Source: Aeromonas molluscorum 848
Lineage (GTDB): Bacteria; Pseudomonadota; Gammaproteobacteria; Enterobacterales; Aeromonadaceae
Assembly: GCF_000388115.1 (NCBI RefSeq)
Contig: NZ_AQGQ01000002.1
Coordinates: 24,154 to 88,153, forward strand
Direction: 5' to 3'
DNA: 64,000 bases
The position numbers and the translations under genes were made by a program. How positions within the stretch are numbered: position 1 is the first letter of the stretch; each line of letters begins with the position of its first letter. The notes under the pieces were generated by a model. The model saw only the letters and a list, made by a program, of their open reading frames with translations, searched no databases and was not told the DNA's origin. Positions 7,624-17,512 of the stretch are shown in pieces.

Positions 7624-8841
7624 ATGTTTGCCAAATTGATGGGCTGGATCGATTATCGTTTTCCGCTCACGGCCATGTACAACGACCATATGGCCAAGTA
7701 CCCGGCCCCGAAAAACCTGAATTTTTGGTACTTCTTCGGATCCCTTGCCATGTTGGTGCTGGTCAACCAGATCATCACAGGCATCTGGCTGACCATGAAC
7801 TACAACCCGTCGGCTGAGGGTGCCTTTGCCTCCGTCGAGTACATCATGCGGGACGTGGATTACGGCTGGCTGTTGCGCTACATGCACAGTACCGGTGCCT
7901 CCGCCTTCTTCGTGGTGGTCTATCTGCACATGTTCCGTGGTCTCATTTACGGTTCTTATCAGAAACCCCGTGAGCTGCTGTGGATCTTCGGCATGCTGAT
8001 CTTCCTGGTGTTGATGGCTGAAGCCTTCATGGGATATTTGCTGCCCTGGGGACAGATGTCCTTCTGGGGGGCTCAGGTCATCATCTCCCTGTTTGGCGCC
8101 ATCCCGGTGATTGGTGACGATCTGACCCTGTGGATCCGGGGTGACTATGTTATCTCGGGGGCAACCCTCACCCGCTTCTTTGCGCTCCATGTCATCGCAC
8201 TGCCGTTGGTACTGGTGCTACTGGTCGCCATGCATATCCTGGCGTTGCATGAGGTGGGATCCAACAACCCGGACGGGATCGAGATCAAGACGCACAAGGA
8301 CGAGAATGGCTGGCCACTGGATGCCGTTGCCTTCCATCCCTATTTCACCGTCAAAGACATGATTGGTGTGGCCGGTTTCCTGTTCTTCTTCTGCGCCATC
8401 ATCTTCTTCAAGCCGGACATGTGGGGTTACTTCCTCGAGAAGCCGAACTTTGAAGTGGCGAATGGCCTGAAGACGCCAGCGCACATTGCTCCGGTTTGGT
8501 ACTTCACGCCCTTCTACGCCATCTTGCGTGCGGTACCGGACAAGTTGCTCGGCGTCATCATGATGGGGCTCTCCATCGTCGTGCTGTTCTTGCTGCCCTG
8601 GCTGGATCGTTGCAAGGTGCGTTCGGTACGCTATCGCAGCATGCTGCACAAGCTGAACATTGCTCAGTTTGTGGTCTGCTTCGTCATCCTCGGAGTATTG
8701 GGGGTCTTGCCTTCCACGCCGACCTTGACGTTGGTTGCGCAGATCTGTTCACTCGGCTACTTCGGATTCTTTGTCCTGCTCTATTTCTATAGCAAGAACG
8801 AAAATACCAAGCCGCTGCCGGAGAGGATCACATTCAAATGA
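7624..8841 (+). CDS. petB: Cytochrome b subunit of the bc1 complex
   Basis: A 405-residue integral membrane protein with eight or so TM helices. It carries the four haem-ligand histidines in helices B and D, the Qo-site PEWY-equivalent (APVWYFTPFYAILR), and the conserved ALHEVGSNNPDG loop. It hosts the quinol-oxidising and quinone-reducing sites of the proton-motive Q cycle. It overlaps petC by four bases (ATGA), indicating coupled translation. Confidence 0.97.
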   Translation: MFAKLMGWIDYRFPLTAMYNDHMAKYPAPKNLNFWYFFGSLAMLVLVNQIITGIWLTMNYNPSAEGAFASVEYIMRDVDYGWLLRYMHSTGASAFFVVVYLHMFRGLIYGSYQKPRELLWIFGMLIFLVLMAEAFMGYLLPWGQMSFWGAQVIISLFGAIPVIGDDLTLWIRGDYVISGATLTRFFALHVIALPLVLVLLVAMHILALHEVGSNNPDGIEIKTHKDENGWPLDAVAFHPYFTVKDMIGVAGFLFFFCAIIFFKPDMWGYFLEKPNFEVANGLKTPAHIAPVWYFTPFYAILRAVPDKLLGVIMMGLSIVVLFLLPWLDRCKVRSVRYRSMLHKLNIAQFVVCFVILGVLGVLPSTPTLTLVAQICSLGYFGFFVLLYFYSKNENTKPLPERITFK

Positions 8842-9572
8842 AAAGGATAATCTTTGCTGTGCTCGCTCTGCTGCCAGGGTTGGCCATGGCAGCGGGTGCC
8901 AGTGTACAACTGGACAAGGCTGACTATGACCTGAGCGACAAGGCGTCTTTGCAGCGTGGCGCGACCACCTTCATGAACTACTGTGCGGGTTGCCACTCGA
9001 CTCAATATCAGCGTTACAACAGGGTGGCTGAGGATCTGGGGATCCCCGAAGATCTGATGCGGGATAACCTTATCTTCAACGGTGCCAAGGTGGGGGATCT
9101 GATGAAGAGCTCCATCTCCGAGAAGGATGCTGCCCGCTGGTTCGGCGCATCACCACCGGACTTGACGCTGGTCGCCAGGGTGCGTGGTGCAGACTGGGTC
9201 TACACCTACCTGCGTTCTTTTTACGTGGATCCGACTCGCCCGTTTGGAGTGAATAACCTGGTGTTCCCCTCTGTGGGCATGCCCCATGTATTGGAGCCGC
9301 TGCAGGGTACTCCGCGCCTGGAGCAGGAGACTCGTCTGGTCGATGGGCAAGAGGTGCACGAGACCATCGGCATCAAATCCGATGGCAATGGCGAAATGAC
9401 GAACGAAGAATATGATCAGACGGTGCTGGATCTGGTAAACTTCCTGGTCTACTCGGCTGAGCCGGTCAAACTGGAGCGCGAACGCATGGGCTTCTGGGTG
9501 CTGGGCTTTATCGCTATCTTCTTCATCTTCACTGTGCTGTTGAAGAAGGAATTCTGGCGCGACGTTCACTAA
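8838..9572 (+). CDS. petC: Cytochrome c1 subunit of the bc1 complex
   Basis: A 244-residue c-type cytochrome. It has a Sec signal peptide with a likely cut after AMA (residue 18), a haem-binding CAGCH (Cys49, Cys52, His53), and a C-terminal TM anchor (about residues 215-235) ending KKEFWRDVH. It receives electrons from the Rieske centre and gives them to a soluble or membrane cytochrome c. Last gene of petABC. Confidence 0.97.
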   Translation: MKRIIFAVLALLPGLAMAAGASVQLDKADYDLSDKASLQRGATTFMNYCAGCHSTQYQRYNRVAEDLGIPEDLMRDNLIFNGAKVGDLMKSSISEKDAARWFGASPPDLTLVARVRGADWVYTYLRSFYVDPTRPFGVNNLVFPSVGMPHVLEPLQGTPRLEQETRLVDGQEVHETIGIKSDGNGEMTNEEYDQTVLDLVNFLVYSAEPVKLERERMGFWVLGFIAIFFIFTVLLKKEFWRDVH

Positions 9573-9599
9573 GCGACCAGATCCGAGTAATATAATGCA

Positions 9600-9640
9600 C
9601 GGCAATGAGGTCCAAGTTACTTCATTGCCGTTTCTGCTTT
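9600..9640 (+). terminator. Terminator after petABC
   Basis: CGGCAATGA / TCATTGCCG, a perfect 9-bp stem with a 13-base loop, followed by TTTCTGCTTTTT. A TATAAT at 9591-9596 just before it could be an sspA promoter -10, although its -35 is poor and transcription would have to pass the hairpin. Confidence 0.6.
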
Positions 9641-9659
9641 TTAATGACGGGAGGGTTCA

Positions 9660-10289
9660 ATGGCTGTAGCTGCCAATAAGCGTTCGGTAATGACGCTGTT
9701 TTCCGGTGCCAACGATATGTTCAGCCATCAGGTGCGCATTGTCCTGGCGGAGAAGGGTGTTAGCGTAGATATCTGCCAGGTTGACCCGAGCAACTTGCCG
9801 GATGAACTGGCTGAGCTGAACCCGTACAACTCAGTGCCGACTCTGGTTGATCGTGAGCTTGCACTCTATACCTCACGCATCATCATGGAGTATCTGGACG
9901 AGCGCTTCCCTCATCCGCCACTGATGCCTGTTTACCCGGTTGCCCGTGGTAACAGCCGTCTGATGATGCATCGCATCGAGCTGGACTGGTACAGTCTGGC
10001 CGACAAGATCATGGCAGGCACCGATGTCGAGGCGGCACGCAACGAGTTGCGTGACAATCTGCTGGCCATCGCCCCTATCTTTGGTGAAATGCCTTATTTC
10101 ATGAGCGAAGAGTTCGGTCTGGTCGACTGCTACATGGCCCCGTTGCTGTGGCGTCTGCCAAGTCTGGGCATCGATCTGGGTGGTCGCGGCGCTAAAGAGC
10201 TGAAGGCCTACATGGTTCGTCTGTTCGAGCGCGAGTCCTTCCAGGCATCCCTGACCGAAGCTGAGCGCGAGATCCGCTCCGGTATATGA
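9660..10289 (+). CDS. sspA: Stringent starvation protein A
   Basis: A 209-residue GST-fold protein without GST activity: thioredoxin-like N-terminal domain (about 10-85) with the VPTLVDREL turn, and an all-helical C-terminal domain. SspA binds RNA polymerase with sigma-70 and alters transcription under starvation and acid stress. ATG at 9660 follows GGGAGGG. It overlaps sspB by four bases. Confidence 0.96.
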   Translation: MAVAANKRSVMTLFSGANDMFSHQVRIVLAEKGVSVDICQVDPSNLPDELAELNPYNSVPTLVDRELALYTSRIIMEYLDERFPHPPLMPVYPVARGNSRLMMHRIELDWYSLADKIMAGTDVEAARNELRDNLLAIAPIFGEMPYFMSEEFGLVDCYMAPLLWRLPSLGIDLGGRGAKELKAYMVRLFERESFQASLTEAEREIRSGI

Positions 10290-10714
10290 GTATGGAACCG
10301 ACAATGACCCCGAGTCGCCCGTATCTGTTGCGGGCGTTCTTTGACTGGCTGCTGGACAATGACCTGACGCCTCACCTGGTGGTGAACGTCAACATTCCCC
10401 ATGTGCAGGTGCCACTGCAATTTGCCCAAGATGGGCAGATCGTGCTGAACATCGCGCCGCGAGCGGTAATGCAGTTCCACATGGATAATGATGCCATCAG
10501 CTTCAGCGCCCGCTTTGGTGGCGTGTCCCAGCAGGTTTATATTCCCATGGCGGCCATCATGGCCATCCATGCCAGAGAGAACGGTGTTGGTACCTTGTTC
10601 CCGCCGGAGCCAGCGTATGACCTCTGGCTGGAGCAGGCTGATGAGGAGCAGGTACAGCCTGATCCTGAACCGCCGCGCCCCACTGGCAGGCCGAGTCTTA
10701 CTGTCATCAAGTAA
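10286..10714 (+). CDS. sspB: ClpXP adaptor SspB
   Basis: A 142-residue adaptor. The N-terminal folded part ([15 protein letters not shown]... through about residue 112) binds ssrA tags; a flexible acidic/proline-rich linker then leads to the C-terminal RPSLTVIK, the ClpX-docking tail. It delivers ssrA-tagged, ribosome-stalled products and the DegS-generated RseA fragment to ClpXP, so it links functionally to degS in this window. The ATG at 10286 overlaps the sspA stop; ATGs at 10292 and 10304 are alternatives. Confidence 0.95.
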   Translation: MSMEPTMTPSRPYLLRAFFDWLLDNDLTPHLVVNVNIPHVQVPLQFAQDGQIVLNIAPRAVMQFHMDNDAISFSARFGGVSQQVYIPMAAIMAIHARENGVGTLFPPEPAYDLWLEQADEEQVQPDPEPPRPTGRPSLTVIK

Positions 10715-10728
10715 TCTCATGGACCAAT

Positions 10729-10757
10729 AAAAAACGCAGCCAATCGGCTGCGTTTTT
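10729..10757. terminator. Bidirectional terminator between sspB and dolP
   Basis: A6-CGCAGCC-AATC-GGCTGCG-T5: a symmetric stem flanked by A-run and T-run, so it can end both the rightward sspAB transcript and the leftward dolP transcript. Confidence 0.93.
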
Positions 10758-10780
10758 CTATTTAGGAGTTGAGAGTGGCG

Positions 10781-11359
10781 TCACTCCTGAGCGTACTCGA
10801 ACGCCTTGATGACCCGGGTCACGCCGCTGACGTGGCGGGCAATCTCGACAGACTGTTCTGCTTCCTTGCGGGTCACCAGACCGATCAGAAAGACCTCGCC
10901 GTTCTCTGTCACTACTTTGACCTTGGTGCTGTCAAAGCCCTTGGCGGCCAACATGTCGGCACGCACCTTGGAGGTGATCCAGGAATCATTGCTGCGAGTA
11001 CCTATGCTGACGGGTTTGCCGAGGCGCAACTCGTTGTAGACGTGGCGTACCCCTTCAATGCGGCCAACCGTCTGCCCCGCACTCTGCTTGTAAGCATCGG
11101 TCGGTGTCTGGCCGACTAGCAGCACGCGGCCATTGTTGCTATAGACGCTGATCTTGCTGGCGGCAGAGAGTGCCTTGTTGTCTGCCAGTAGATTGGCTGC
11201 TTTCAGCTCTATGGCCTGATCGTCCCACTGGGTACTCAGGGTGCGGCGGTCACCAGCACTGTTGGCCGTACCGGCAGCTCCACCAACGACCACGGCAGCG
11301 CAGCCTTGCAGCAGCAGGGAACCGGTCACCAGGACCATGATTAGGGGCGTCTTGTTCAA
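10781..11359 (-). CDS. dolP: DolP (YraP), division/outer-membrane-linked BON-domain lipoprotein
   Basis: A 192-residue outer-membrane lipoprotein: signal peptide with lipobox ending at Cys20 (LLLQGC), then two BON domains (about 45-115 and 122-190). DolP binds anionic phospholipid, supports outer-membrane integrity and helps the BAM complex. I start it at TTG 11359, which has AGAGG nine bases upstream and gives a normal lipoprotein signal; the frame is open further upstream but those residues overlap diaA. Length matches E. coli (191). It starts four bases after diaA, in the conserved lpoA-yraN-diaA-dolP order. Confidence 0.94.
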   Translation of the reverse strand: MNKTPLIMVLVTGSLLLQGCAAVVVGGAAGTANSAGDRRTLSTQWDDQAIELKAANLLADNKALSAASKISVYSNNGRVLLVGQTPTDAYKQSAGQTVGRIEGVRHVYNELRLGKPVSIGTRSNDSWITSKVRADMLAAKGFDSTKVKVVTENGEVFLIGLVTRKEAEQSVEIARHVSGVTRVIKAFEYAQE

Positions 11360-11363
11360 GATG

Positions 11364-11954
11364 TTAATCCTCTTGTTGCGGGAAGAGCGTCTGATCGATG
11401 AGATCACACAGACAATGAAGGGTCAACAGGTTGACTTCCAAAATACGCGGTCGACGGGCAGATGGTACCCGGATCTCGACATCGTTAGGGCCGAGCAGGC
11501 CTGCCATCTCGCCGCCGTCACCACCGCTCAGCACCACTATGGTCATGTCACGGGAGAGGGCAGCTTCGGCCGCCTTGATCAGACTGCGGCTGTGGCCAGA
11601 GGTGGTAATGACGACCAGGATGTCGCCGGGTTGACCCAAGGCACGGATCTGTTTGGCATACACCTCTTCGAAGCCGTGGTCGGTGGCAATGGCACTGATG
11701 GTTGCCATGTCGGCGGTCAGGGCCATGCCGGGCAGGGAGGGACGCTGGGTTTCGTAACAGTTGACCAACTCACTGATGAACAGCTGGGCCAGGGCTGCGG
11801 AGGGACCGTTGCCACAGGCGAGTACCTTGTGGCCATTGAGCAGGCAGATGGTGATCATCTGCGCCGCAGTATGGATAGCATCCGGCAGCGCCTCCGAAGC
11901 GGCGATCTTGGTTTGAATGCTTTCTGTGTAGTTCTCTTTGATGCGATCTGTCAT
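11364..11954 (-). CDS. diaA: DnaA initiator-associating protein DiaA
   Basis: A 196-residue SIS-domain protein of the GmhA-like class ([14 protein letters not shown] phosphosugar-type loop; [15 protein letters not shown]). DiaA forms a tetramer that binds DnaA and promotes timely initiation at oriC. The length is identical to E. coli DiaA and the neighbours (yraN upstream, dolP downstream) are the same. GmhA isomerase is the main alternative, but the operon context argues for DiaA. Confidence 0.94.
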   Translation of the reverse strand: MTDRIKENYTESIQTKIAASEALPDAIHTAAQMITICLLNGHKVLACGNGPSAALAQLFISELVNCYETQRPSLPGMALTADMATISAIATDHGFEEVYAKQIRALGQPGDILVVITTSGHSRSLIKAAEAALSRDMTIVVLSGGDGGEMAGLLGPNDVEIRVPSARRPRILEVNLLTLHCLCDLIDQTLFPQQED

Positions 11955-11963
11955 GGGACCCTC

Positions 11964-12365
11964 TTAAAAGGCGTTCTGGATCCAGTCTGGCTGGTTGCCC
12001 TCGAACGCCAGCACATCGAATCGACAGGCCTGGCTGGCCTCGTTGATGCCATGGTGCGTCAAATAGTGGCGGGCGGCTAGCATGAGCTTGCGTTGTTTGG
12101 CCGGAGTGACCGAGGCGGCGGCGCCGCCATGGTCGTTATCGGCCCGATATCTGACCTCGACAAACACCAGGGTATCACCCTGGCGCATGATGAGATCCAG
12201 TTCGCCGCCACGGCAGTGATAGTTGCGTTCAATCAGTTGCAGACCCCGGGCCTGCAACCAGTTGGCGGCGACTAACTCAAAGTGCTGTCCCGGACGCGGT
12301 GGTGTCGCTGCTGTCTGAAACAGGTTCAGGCAATGCTGTATCAGGGGCTTGAGTCTGCTCTTCAT
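11964..12365 (-). CDS. yraN: YraN, UPF0102 family endonuclease-fold protein
   Basis: A 133-residue basic protein with the PD-(D/E)xK-like core GGELDLI...FVEVRYR. Its cellular role is unknown; related proteins are Holliday-junction-resolvase-like. I place the start at ATG 12365 (MKSRLKPLIQ), which gives the family's usual length (E. coli 131) and makes the gene overlap the lpoA 3' end by 89 bases in another frame. The conserved domain begins near residue 24, so the N-terminus is uncertain. Confidence 0.88.
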   Translation of the reverse strand: MKSRLKPLIQHCLNLFQTAATPPRPGQHFELVAANWLQARGLQLIERNYHCRGGELDLIMRQGDTLVFVEVRYRADNDHGGAAASVTPAKQRKLMLAARHYLTHHGINEASQACRFDVLAFEGNQPDWIQNAF

Positions 12366-14220
12366 CACTGGGCTCCGAGGGCGCAGGAACGGCCTCCTGT
12401 TCCATGCCGATGGGGTTGCCTGTGGCGTCGAGTAGCTTGCCATTCTGGTAGGTGGCCCAGCTCTGCTCCCGTTGCACTACGCCATCCTGGCTGATGCTGA
12501 GCTGACCGCTCAGACCCGGCTGTTTCATGGCGCCGACGGCGCGCATCTGTATCAGATTGGGGCTCAGGCTAACCGCATCATAACCCAGGGCAAACAGGCG
12601 CAGCAGGTCACCTTGGGTCTGTGGCCAGAGCAGTTGGGCCTTGCCACGCAGCTCGTTGAACTCGCCCAGCATCAACGGCATATCGCCGATGCGCAGACCA
12701 TTGAGCTCCGAGGCTACCTCGGTAGCGCCACTGTCATAACCGCGGGGCCCAGTGAAGATAGGGAGACTGCCCATGGGATTGACCGAGATATCCACATAGG
12801 GTTTGACCATCCGGGTCTCCAGGTTATTGGCGATCAGATAGACGACATCGATGCTGCGCGGCGTCTCATCGGCGAGCTGCATGATCTCGCCCGCCCGGGC
12901 AGTGGAGCGACCGCTCAGGGCATTTTTCACCATGCCCGGTACCTCTTTGCGGGAGGTAAAGGTCGCGACCACGGGTTTATCCTGACTCAGACCGCTCCAG
13001 GTCTGCTCGAACGCCTTGATGCTGCCATAGCCAATGCGGCCCTGGGTGGCTATCAACAGCGGCTTGCGATAACCCTGGCCGAACAGGTAGTTGGCGGCCT
13101 GGCTCGCATCAGCGGCGGCGGAGAGGGAGAAGTAGAAGGTGCTGTCATTGACTACTGGCTTGTCCAGCTCGTTCAAGGCGAGCACGGGCACGGTCGGATT
13201 GAGCTTGAGCAGCTCTTCGACCCTGTCCTTGAGCAAGGGACCGATGATCATGTCGGCACCATCCTTGATGGCCTGCTGGTAGAGCTCGCTGACCGATTTG
13301 GTCTGGGTGTCGTAGAAGTTCAGGCTGTACTGGCCGTGATGCTCCTTGTAGGACATCAGCATGCCGTTGCGGATTGCCGAGCCCTGCGACTCCAGATTGC
13401 CGGACAGGGGCAGGAACACGGCTATCTGCTGCGGGGCCAAGCCAGTGGTACTGGCCAGATCGCCAAGACCGGCCGGCATGTCCTGCTGGGCCGGATGATT
13501 CGGGAAGTCACGCTTCCAGCCATCCAGCTGGCGAGCAAGCTGGCTCGGTTGGGCCCCAAACTCGTTGACCAGGGCCGCCAGGCGCAGCCAGCCGGTGGTC
13601 ACATCGGGTGCCGGAGCTTCTTCCAGTGCTTGCAGGGTCGTGGGGGTCATGCTCTTGAGCAGGGACCAGATCTGCTGATGATTGGTGGCGATCTCCTCTT
13701 TGACCAGATAGGGCTCCAGCAAGATGAGAGACTTGGCGGCACCAAACTTGTTGTTGATGTCGAGCTGCAACACTGTGCGTTGGCGATACCAGTCACGCTG
13801 GGTATCGGCGTCGAGTTCCACGGCGGGCTTGCCTTCGAGCAAGATCAGCGCCTGATTGGCATTGCCCTGGGCGAGGAGCACATGAGCCTCAAGCAACTGT
13901 GCCTGTGCCTGCTGCTGTGGTGTCTTGGCCTGCTTTTGCAACTGTTGCAGCAAGGCCTGAGCCGGATTGAGCTGGCCTTGAGCCAGATAGCTGCGCGCAG
14001 CCAGGGTTTGCCAGACGAAGGCTTCATCCGGCTTGGCCGGATCCACCTTGGCCAGATAGGCCTCCGGATTCTGGGTCAGTTTGGCAAAGCCAGAAAGGCC
14101 CCCTTCCTGTCCAGAGGGTTGATTGGATTCCGACGCGCAACCCGCCAGCAGGATAGCTGCGAGTAGGATGCCGAAGAGTCGTGATACACTTAGCTGCTTT
14201 GTAACCCGGTTCAAGTTCAT
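12277..14220 (-). CDS. lpoA: LpoA, outer-membrane lipoprotein activator of PBP1A
   Basis: A 647-residue lipoprotein. The signal peptide ends in LLAGC (Cys28). A TPR-like helical N-terminal domain (about 40-270) precedes a periplasmic-binding-protein-like C-terminal domain (about 285-590) and an acidic, Ser/Pro-rich tail. LpoA reaches through the peptidoglycan and stimulates the transpeptidase of PBP1A. The ATG at 14220 is chosen because it gives the lipoprotein signal. Divergent from rsmI, as in E. coli; leads the lpoA-yraN-diaA-dolP operon. Confidence 0.95.
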   Translation of the reverse strand: MNLNRVTKQLSVSRLFGILLAAILLAGCASESNQPSGQEGGLSGFAKLTQNPEAYLAKVDPAKPDEAFVWQTLAARSYLAQGQLNPAQALLQQLQKQAKTPQQQAQAQLLEAHVLLAQGNANQALILLEGKPAVELDADTQRDWYRQRTVLQLDINNKFGAAKSLILLEPYLVKEEIATNHQQIWSLLKSMTPTTLQALEEAPAPDVTTGWLRLAALVNEFGAQPSQLARQLDGWKRDFPNHPAQQDMPAGLGDLASTTGLAPQQIAVFLPLSGNLESQGSAIRNGMLMSYKEHHGQYSLNFYDTQTKSVSELYQQAIKDGADMIIGPLLKDRVEELLKLNPTVPVLALNELDKPVVNDSTFYFSLSAAADASQAANYLFGQGYRKPLLIATQGRIGYGSIKAFEQTWSGLSQDKPVVATFTSRKEVPGMVKNALSGRSTARAGEIMQLADETPRSIDVVYLIANNLETRMVKPYVDISVNPMGSLPIFTGPRGYDSGATEVASELNGLRIGDMPLMLGEFNELRGKAQLLWPQTQGDLLRLFALGYDAVSLSPNLIQMRAVGAMKQPGLSGQLSISQDGVVQREQSWATYQNGKLLDATGNPIGMEQEAVPAPSEPSDEEQTQAPDTALPEPVSDSSDTTASGTAL

Positions 14221-14299
14221 TCCCCGACCAGTGTTGAAGTTACCCATAGTGTAAACGGGCCAATATGGCGACACAATTGTCGGGATGCTCGGAGATCCC

Positions 14300-15142
14300 A
14301 TGAGTGACATCCCAACCCTCTATATAGTCCCCACTCCCATCGGTAATTTGGCAGATATCACCCAGCGTGCCCTCGATACGCTGCGCCGGGTCGATCTGGT
14401 GGCGGCCGAGGATACTCGCCACACCGGCATACTGCTCAAACACTACCAGATATCGGTGAGCAGCTTCCCTTTGCATGATCATAACGAGCAGCAGAAGGCC
14501 GAGGTGTTGATAGCGAAAATCAAGGAAGGCAAGAGTGTAGCCCTGGTATCGGATGCGGGCACACCGCTGATCAGCGATCCCGGTTATCACCTGGTCACCC
14601 GCTGTCGCGAAGCCGGGGTCAAGGTAGTGCCACTGCCGGGTCCCTGTGCCGCCATCACGGCGCTCAGTGCCGCAGGTCTGCCGACCGATCGGTTTGCCTT
14701 TGAAGGTTTCCTGCCAGCCAAGAGCAAGGGCCGCGATGACAGGTTGCAGGCCGTGATTGAGGATACCCGCACCCTGGTGTTCTACGAATCACCCCGCCGG
14801 GTTCAGGACACAGTGGAAGCGATTGCTCGCATCCTCGGGGAACGCCAGGTTGTGGTGTGCCGCGAGTTGACCAAGACCTTTGAGTCCATTCACGGTCTGC
14901 CTGCCTCCGAAATGCTGGTCTGGCTGGGCGAGGATGAAAACCGTTGCCGCGGTGAAATCGTGCTGGTGGTGGCCGGGGCGAGCAAGACGGAAGAGGATTT
15001 GCCCGCCGAGGCGATCCGTACCCTGGGTCTGTTGGTGGCCGAGTTGCCGCTCAAGAAGGCGGCCGCGCTGACAGCCGAGATCCATGGGGTGAAGAAGAAC
15101 GCACTTTACAAGTACGGACTGGATCACCACCAGAAAGAATAA
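14300..15142 (+). CDS. rsmI: 16S rRNA (cytidine1402-2'-O)-methyltransferase RsmI
   Basis: A 280-residue tetrapyrrole-methylase-fold enzyme with [15 protein letters not shown] at the start, the [15 protein letters not shown]-binding loop, and the short C-terminal extension that binds rRNA. It 2'-O-methylates C1402 in the decoding centre; RsmH, also in this window, N4-methylates the same base. ATG 14300 follows GGAG by five bases; an ATG at 14285 is in frame but lacks a good ribosome-binding site. Confidence 0.95.
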   Translation: MSDIPTLYIVPTPIGNLADITQRALDTLRRVDLVAAEDTRHTGILLKHYQISVSSFPLHDHNEQQKAEVLIAKIKEGKSVALVSDAGTPLISDPGYHLVTRCREAGVKVVPLPGPCAAITALSAAGLPTDRFAFEGFLPAKSKGRDDRLQAVIEDTRTLVFYESPRRVQDTVEAIARILGERQVVVCRELTKTFESIHGLPASEMLVWLGEDENRCRGEIVLVVAGASKTEEDLPAEAIRTLGLLVAELPLKKAAALTAEIHGVKKNALYKYGLDHHQKE

Positions 15143-15313
15143 ATAGCATCGTCGGTTCGGGTCACAGGGTCATCCTCACCATGAGGGGCTATGACGAAGG
15201 TCGCATCTACCAACCTGACCTGGCAGCCCATCGATGGGGGCGGCTTGATGGCAGTATTACTCTAGAATGGGTCACCATATCGTGAATAAATGCCACAATC
15301 GGCAATTGCCGGT

Positions 15314-15342
15314 TTACCCCGGGCTGCGGACAGGGCTATAAT
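15314..15342 (+). promoter_or_regulatory. rnpB promoter
   Basis: TATAAT (15337-15342) begins about 14 bases before the RNA start; TTACCC (15314-15319) is a fair -35 at 17 bases. Confidence 0.7.
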
Positions 15343-15350
15343 CCGCGCCC

Positions 15351-15738
<388 letters not shown>

Positions 15739-15745
15739 ATTTCAG

Positions 15746-15775
15746 AAAGCCCTGTGTATATGCACAGGGCTTTTT
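15746..15775 (+). terminator. Terminator of rnpB
   Basis: AAAGCCCTGTG / CACAGGGCTTT stem with a 6-base loop and a following T-run, just after the P1 helix of the RNA. Confidence 0.93.
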
Positions 15776-16008
15776 ATTTTATCTACCTCATAAGAATAAT
15801 GGCGTGAGGTAAATTGCTAATCTGCTTGCGAGATAACATGGCCTTTCTATAAGCAAACGGGGTTGCTGGCAAGACAGCAAGCTTGATCTCGGGTTGTATG
15901 GAATTATTCTGCTTATTTTTCCAGCAAATAACTTGTGGAAAATCAACTCACTTAATCTGCCCTCGCCAAACACTGCGTCAATATGTTCCCCGCCGCAAGG
16001 ATCCTTGC

Positions 16009-16037
16009 TTGAAAAGCACTTTACTCGTCCTTAAACT
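16009..16037 (+). promoter_or_regulatory. Pmra, promoter of the dcw cluster
   Basis: TTGAAA (16009-16014), 17 bases, TAAACT (16032-16037). Transcription would begin near 16044, inside the MraZ-box array, so bound MraZ would block it, as in E. coli. Confidence 0.7.
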
Positions 16038-16042
16038 TCACA

Positions 16043-16076
16043 GTGGAGAAAAGTGGATCAAAGTGGTTTTTCTGGG
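16043..16076 (+). promoter_or_regulatory. MraZ-box array
   Basis: GTGG occurs at 16043, 16053 and 16063 on an exact 10-base period, and a further TGGG follows in phase at 16073. MraZ is known to bind direct GTGG(A/T)G repeats on this period in its own promoter. Confidence 0.8.
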
Positions 16077-16112
16077 CAGAGACCCACCATTTATTCATTG
16101 GGGATGGCTAAT

Positions 16113-16570
16113 TTGTTGCGTGGTGCTCACGCCATCAGCCTGGATGTCAAAGGGCGACTGGCGATTCCGACCAAATACCGTGATTGGCTGCGCGACGAAT
16201 GCGACGGCCAGCTGGTCTGTACCATCGATATTGCCCACCCCTGCCTGCTGCTCTACCCCCTGCACGAATGGGAGGAGATAGAGCGCAAGCTGAAGACACT
16301 CTCCAGCATGGATCCGGCACAGCGCCGTCTGCAGCGTTTATTGCTTGGCCATGCGACCGAATGTGAACTGGACGGCAATGGCCGTCTTTTGCTCTCCCAG
16401 CCACTGCGCAGTCATGCCGGGCTGGATAAAAAATCATGCTGGTGGGTCAGCTCAACAAGTTTGAGTTGTGGGACGAATCCCGCTGGCAACATCAGATAGA
16501 TACCGATATCGCGAGCCTGCCCGAGGATGACTGGGCAGGTTCGGATCGTTTACAGGATTTCTCGCTATAA
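16113..16570 (+). pseudogene. mraZ: MraZ transcriptional regulator, frameshifted at 16428-16433
   Basis: MraZ is the AbrB-like repressor of the dcw cluster. Both SpoVT-AbrB-like halves are visible: [14 protein letters not shown] and [15 protein letters not shown]. The frame holds until HAGLDKK, then a run of six A (16428-16433) puts the natural continuation ([14 protein letters not shown]...LQDFSL) in another frame ending at TAA 16570, directly before rsmH. One extra A restores 152 residues, exactly the E. coli length. As given, the protein would end early with an unrelated tail. I favour TTG 16113 as start (GGGG nine bases upstream, aligns with the E. coli start); ATG 16104 is the alternative. 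Confidence 0.85.
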
Positions 16571-17509
16571 ATGAGCCAAGCCGCTGAACACATCACAGTG
16601 CTGTTGCACGAAGCCGTCGAAGGTCTGGCCATCCAGCCGGACGGCATCTACGTCGACGGCACCTTTGGCCGTGGCGGTCATTCCCGTCTCATCTTGGAAA
16701 AGCTCGGCCCCCATGGCCGCTTGATTGCCATCGACCGCGATCCTCAGGCCATTGCCGAAGCCGCCAAGATCCAGGACACCCGCTTCGAGATAGTCCATGG
16801 CCCCTTCTCCGGTATCACCGACTATCTCAACGAGCGCGGTCTGCTCGGCAAGGTCAACGGCTTCCTGCTGGATCTGGGAGTCTCTTCCCCCCAGCTTGAC
16901 GATGCAGAGCGGGGCTTTAGTTTCATGAAAGACGGCCCCCTCGACATGCGCATGGACCCCACCTCGGGGCAGAGCGCTGCGCAGTGGCTGGCCAAGGCGG
17001 ATGTCGATGACATCGCCTGGGTATTGAAGACCTTCGGTGAAGAGCGTTTCGCCAAGAAGATAGCCCGCGCCATAGTGCACGATCGCGCCACCGAACCCTA
17101 TGTGCGCACCCGCCCACTGGCGGAGATGATTGCTAGGGTCAACCCGAGCAAAGAGAAGGGCAAGCACGCCGCCACCCGCAGTTTCCAGGCGATCCGCATC
17201 TATATCAACAGTGAGTTGGATGAGATAGAGACGGCCCTCGATGGTGCCTTGCAGGCGCTGGCCCCGGAAGGCCGTCTGTCGGTCATCAGTTTCCACTCGC
17301 TAGAAGATCGCCTCGTGAAGCACTTCATCCGCAAACATGAGAAGGGTCCGGAAGTTCCCCGTGGCATCCCCCTGACCGAGTCCCAACTGGCCGGTGGTCG
17401 CAAGTTGAAGTCGGTTGGCAAGGCACTCAAGCCGTCTGACCATGAAGTCAGCGAAAACAGCCGTTCACGCAGCTCTGTGCTGCGGGTTGCCCAGCGGCTG
17501 GCGGATTAA
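16571..17509 (+). CDS. rsmH: 16S rRNA (cytosine1402-N4)-methyltransferase RsmH
   Basis: A 312-residue SAM-dependent methyltransferase (old name MraW): [13 protein letters not shown] at the start, glycine-rich [16 protein letters not shown] loop, an inserted helical substrate domain, and the C-terminal [11 protein letters not shown]. It methylates N4 of C1402 in 16S rRNA. It begins at the base after the mraZ stop, so loss of mraZ frame could affect its coupled translation. Confidence 0.97.
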   Translation: MSQAAEHITVLLHEAVEGLAIQPDGIYVDGTFGRGGHSRLILEKLGPHGRLIAIDRDPQAIAEAAKIQDTRFEIVHGPFSGITDYLNERGLLGKVNGFLLDLGVSSPQLDDAERGFSFMKDGPLDMRMDPTSGQSAAQWLAKADVDDIAWVLKTFGEERFAKKIARAIVHDRATEPYVRTRPLAEMIARVNPSKEKGKHAATRSFQAIRIYINSELDEIETALDGALQALAPEGRLSVISFHSLEDRLVKHFIRKHEKGPEVPRGIPLTESQLAGGRKLKSVGKALKPSDHEVSENSRSRSSVLRVAQRLAD

Positions 17510-17512
17510 ATC

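Larger units (their letters stand above)
15739..16112 (+). other. Non-coding region between rnpB and mraZ
   Basis: No gene is evident. It contains the rnpB terminator, about 230 bases of unremarkable AT-richer sequence with a GTTGCTGGCAAGACAGCAAGC repeat-like hairpin near 15860-15882, the mraZ promoter and the MraZ-box array. Confidence 0.6.
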
